From Betaproteobacteria bacterium (lineage in GTDB: Bacteria; Acidobacteriota; Terriglobia; Acidiferrales; UBA7541), in the NCBI GenBank assembly GCA_903970165.1, contig CAJCHZ010000027.1, positions 62,001 to 126,000 of the forward strand: a stretch of DNA of 64,000 bases. Reading direction: 5' to 3'. Below the pieces are notes generated by a model, which was not told where the DNA came from, did not search any database, and was given only the letters and a program-made list of their open reading frames with translations. This document shows, piece after piece, positions 61,592-64,000 of this stretch. Position numbers and translations under genes: made by a program. Within the stretch, counting starts at the first letter, position 1. Every line of letters starts with the position of its first letter.

Positions 61592-64000
61592 TCAAGCTTG
61601 CGAGGGCGCGGGCTCGTTGTCCGACGATGCCGCCGCGACCGACGCGTCGCGTCGCCCATGCAACAAGCTGAAAACCGTGGGAACAAAAAGCAGCGTGGCA
61701 AAGGTGGCGCACAGCAGGCCGCCAATGACGGCGCGCCCGAGCGGAGCATTTTGCTCGCCCCCGTCTCCCAGGCCCAGCGCCATCGGAATCATGCCAATGA
61801 TCATGGCCAGTGCAGTCATGAGCACCGGACGAAAGCGCGTGAACCCAGCTTCGATCGCTGCATCAATCGGGTCTCCATGGTGCAGAAGCCGCTCTTTCGC
61901 GAAAGCCACCACGAGAATGCTGTTCGCTGTGCCGACTCCCATACACATAATCGCGCCCATCAAGGCCGGGACACTCAGGGTTGTATGCGTAAGAAACAGG
62001 AAACCGACGATGCCAGCCAGGGCGGCGGGAAGCGCAGTAATAATGATGAATGGATCAAGCCAAGACTGAAAATTCACTACGATCAGCAGGTAGACCAGAA
62101 TGATGGAAAATACCAGCCCGCCCAGCAGGCCGATATAGGAATTCCGCATAGTTTGCAGTTGGCCTTTGATTGAAACGAAGCTGCCGTGTGGCAAAGATTT
62201 GCGATTGTCATCCACGATGCGGGTGACCTCGCGGCCCACAGCTCCCAAATCGCGGCCATGAACAGCGGCATAGATATCCACAACGCGGCGGATGTTGTAG
62301 TGCGAGATGGCCTCCATCTCGTTGGCTCGGTGTAGAGAAGCAACATCGGCGAGAATTTCCGGATGGCTCGCGGCCGGCGAATTGAGCGGCGTGTTCTGCA
62401 GGTCTTGCAAGGATTGCACCGAATACTGGGGCGTTTGCGTTACCAGATTGTAACTCACGCCATTCGTCCAATTAAGAAAAAACGCCGGTGTAATTTGGAA
62501 GCTGCCGCTCAGCGAGTTCAGAATGCTGTTGCCGACATCTCGCTGCGTATAGCCGCCTTGGGCTGCCTTGGTTCGATCCACCGAAACATCCAGCGCCGGA
62601 TAATCAAAGGGCTGTTGAATTCGCACGTCCGCAATGCCTGGAACCCTCTTCATTTCGCTCATCATCCGCGCCGCCACTTCCCGGTTGCCCTCGATATTAG
62701 CTCCCTCGATTTGAACGTCGATGGGCGCCGGCAGGCCAAAATTCAAGACTTGCGTGACGATATCCGGGGGCAGGAAGTAAAACGTCGCGCCGGGGTATTC
62801 ATGGGGCAGAGTCTCGCGCAGCTGCCGTATATAGTCCGCGGTCGGATGATGATTCTCCTTGAGAGAAACCAGGATATCGCCGTCGCCTGCGCCAATGACC
62901 CCGTTTGTCGAGTGCATCCAATTGATGCTGCTGTAAGGCAACCCGATGTTATCGAGGATGTTGTCGATTTCTTCGCTGGGAACTTCACGCCGGATGGAGC
63001 CTTCGACGAGATCGCAAAGTTTCGCGGTCTCCTCGATGCGCGTTCCGCTCTTGGCTCGCACATGAAGGATGAATTGGCCGCTATCGGTGTTTGGAAAAAA
63101 ATCCTGGCCCAGCCAGGGGATAAGAAGAAATGTCGCGGCGCAAGCTCCAAGAAAAACAGGAATGAAGATGAGGCGCCGATGCACGAAGGCCGCGAGCAGC
63201 GTGTGGTAGGTGCTCCGAAGCCTTTCGAATCCGCGTTCAAATGCGCGTTGGAACAGTACGAGAGGGTTCCTTGTGGCCGCGCCGTGTGCCCTTGCTTTCA
63301 GCAGATACATGGCCAGCGTGGGCACCAGGGTTCTGGAAAGCAAGTAGGAAGCGAGCATGGCAAAGACCACCGCTTCGGCGAGAGGAACAAAAAGGTAGCG
63401 AGCCACACCGCTCAGCAGAAACATCGGTAAGAACACGATGCAGATGCAAAGCGTTGAAACCAAAGCAGGGGTAGCGATTTGCGCTGCGCCCTGGAATATG
63501 GCGTCGCGTTGCGCATGCCCTTCTTCGAAATAGCGCTCGATGTTTTCGATCGTGACGGTCGCGTCGTCCACAAGGATTCCCACGGCGAGGGCCAACCCGC
63601 CGAGAGTCATGACGTTGATGGTCTCTCCAAGAAGGCCCAGGACGATGACAGACGTCAAAATGGAAAGCGGAATGGAAACGGCGATAATCAACGTACTGCG
63701 CCAGCTTCCCAGGAACAGCAGGATCATTAAACCGGTGAGGCATGCGGCGATGACCGCCTCGCGTATGACCCCGTTCACGGAAGCCCGAACAAACACGGAC
63801 TGATCCGCCAAAGGCACAATCTTTAATTGCGGTGGCAGTGTCTGCTGGACACGCGGAAGCAGGGCGCGAATGCCTTTTACAACATCAATCGTGGAAGCGT
63901 TCCCAGCCTTCAGAATGGTGACCAGGGCGCCGCGATGGCCATCCTGCCGCACCACGTTGGTCTGTGGGGCAAAGCCGTCGCGTATGTTGGCGACGTCACG
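61592..64000 (-). CDS. RND efflux pump inner-membrane subunit (AcrB/HAE-like), C-terminal three-quarters (truncated at right edge)
   Basis: The frame is open from the right edge to 61592, giving 802 residues of a protein usually over 1000. It begins inside the porter domain (RDVANIRDGFAPQTNVVRQDG). The RND helix 4 proton-relay motif appears in GGLALAVGILVDDATVTIENIERYF, where the aspartate pair DD is present, and the C-terminal helices (TALAMIIGMIPMALGLGDGGEQNAPLGRAVIGGL) follow. It exports hydrophobic compounds or dyes using the proton gradient. It heads the pump-adaptor-outer-membrane-factor operon. Confidence 0.95.
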   Translation of the reverse strand, partial: RDVANIRDGFAPQTNVVRQDGHRGALVTILKAGNASTIDVVKGIRALLPRVQQTLPPQLKIVPLADQSVFVRASVNGVIREAVIAACLTGLMILLFLGSWRSTLIIAVSIPLSILTSVIVLGLLGETINVMTLGGLALAVGILVDDATVTIENIERYFEEGHAQRDAIFQGAAQIATPALVSTLCICIVFLPMFLLSGVARYLFVPLAEAVVFAMLASYLLSRTLVPTLAMYLLKARAHGAATRNPLVLFQRAFERGFERLRSTYHTLLAAFVHRRLIFIPVFLGACAATFLLIPWLGQDFFPNTDSGQFILHVRAKSGTRIEETAKLCDLVEGSIRREVPSEEIDNILDNIGLPYSSINWMHSTNGVIGAGDGDILVSLKENHHPTADYIRQLRETLPHEYPGATFYFLPPDIVTQVLNFGLPAPIDVQIEGANIEGNREVAARMMSEMKRVPGIADVRIQQPFDYPALDVSVDRTKAAQGGYTQRDVGNSILNSLSGSFQITPAFFLNWTNGVSYNLVTQTPQYSVQSLQDLQNTPLNSPAASHPEILADVASLHRANEMEAISHYNIRRVVDIYAAVHGRDLGAVGREVTRIVDDNRKSLPHGSFVSIKGQLQTMRNSYIGLLGGLVFSIILVYLLIVVNFQSWLDPFIIITALPAALAGIVGFLFLTHTTLSVPALMGAIMCMGVGTANSILVVAFAKERLLHHGDPIDAAIEAGFTRFRPVLMTALAMIIGMIPMALGLGDGGEQNAPLGRAVIGGLLCATFATLLFVPTVFSLLHGRRDASVAAASSDNEPAPSQA

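Noticed and set aside
1..64000. Defence island, prophage, CRISPR or biosynthetic gene cluster
   Set aside because: No Cas, nuclease, integrase, capsid, transposase, NRPS or PKS gene and no regularly spaced repeat array was seen; the REP-like and GCAACACTTAC repeats are too few for an array.
1..64000. tRNA or rRNA genes
   Set aside because: No T-arm consensus (GGTTCGAATCC type) within a clover-leaf context and no rRNA core segments were found by reading.

Overview
The window looks like chromosomal DNA of an Acidobacteriota bacterium (Terriglobia-like). The reasons are an Oar-type TonB-dependent receptor with an N-terminal carboxypeptidase-regulatory-like domain, a VPS10/Asp-box exo-protein, an ASPIC/UnbV protein, DUF2911 and DUF1015 proteins, an ECF sigma factor paired with a YCII protein, HAF-type secreted repeats, and many Tat-exported or secreted enzymes. 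The assignment rests on gene content. I found no rRNA or tRNA gene, CRISPR array, prophage or insertion sequence.

Layout. 1-11 kb: housekeeping and envelope genes on both strands (truncated glycosyltransferase, beta-propeller protein, HAD phosphatase, DUF1015, STAS, two zinc-binding small proteins, VPS10-like protein, LolA-like protein). 11-22 kb: a membrane-anchored winged-helix/FG-GAP protein, a large secreted repeat protein, a PhyH oxygenase, a promoter and long leader holding a dispersed repeat, a CDF metal exporter, an MBL-PilZ fusion and a PYROXD2-like oxidoreductase. 22-42 kb: a large island that reads as polyamine uptake and breakdown. On the minus strand are a MerR-XRE-cupin regulator, a PotD/A/B/C-type ABC transporter and a Tat-exported FAD amine-oxidase-like protein. 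Divergently on the plus strand are a TonB-dependent receptor, a class III aminotransferase, an APC permease, an aldehyde dehydrogenase, GabT and GabD.

42-48 kb: a DUF2911 protein, a 49-residue basic protein with its own terminator, NagB divergent from a sodium:solute symporter, and an ASPIC/UnbV protein. 48-52 kb: a tightly overlapped operon for an IorAB-type molybdenum hydroxylase and its dihaem cytochrome. 52-58 kb: YCII and ECF sigma genes separated by the second copy of the dispersed repeat, a REP-like hairpin pair, NIPSNAP, a VOC-PP2C fusion, a GlcG-like protein, a YdeI-like protein and a PfkB sugar kinase. 58-64 kb: a tripartite RND efflux operon running off the right edge.

The clearest system is the polyamine island. 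The ABC transporter and possibly the TonB receptor would import a polyamine. The aminotransferase and aldehyde dehydrogenase would convert putrescine to GABA, and GabT and GabD would take GABA to succinate. The fused regulator would respond to a ligand through its cupin. The most unexplained signal is a structured dispersed repeat built from GCAACACTTAC units, present as two inverted copies about 36 kb apart.
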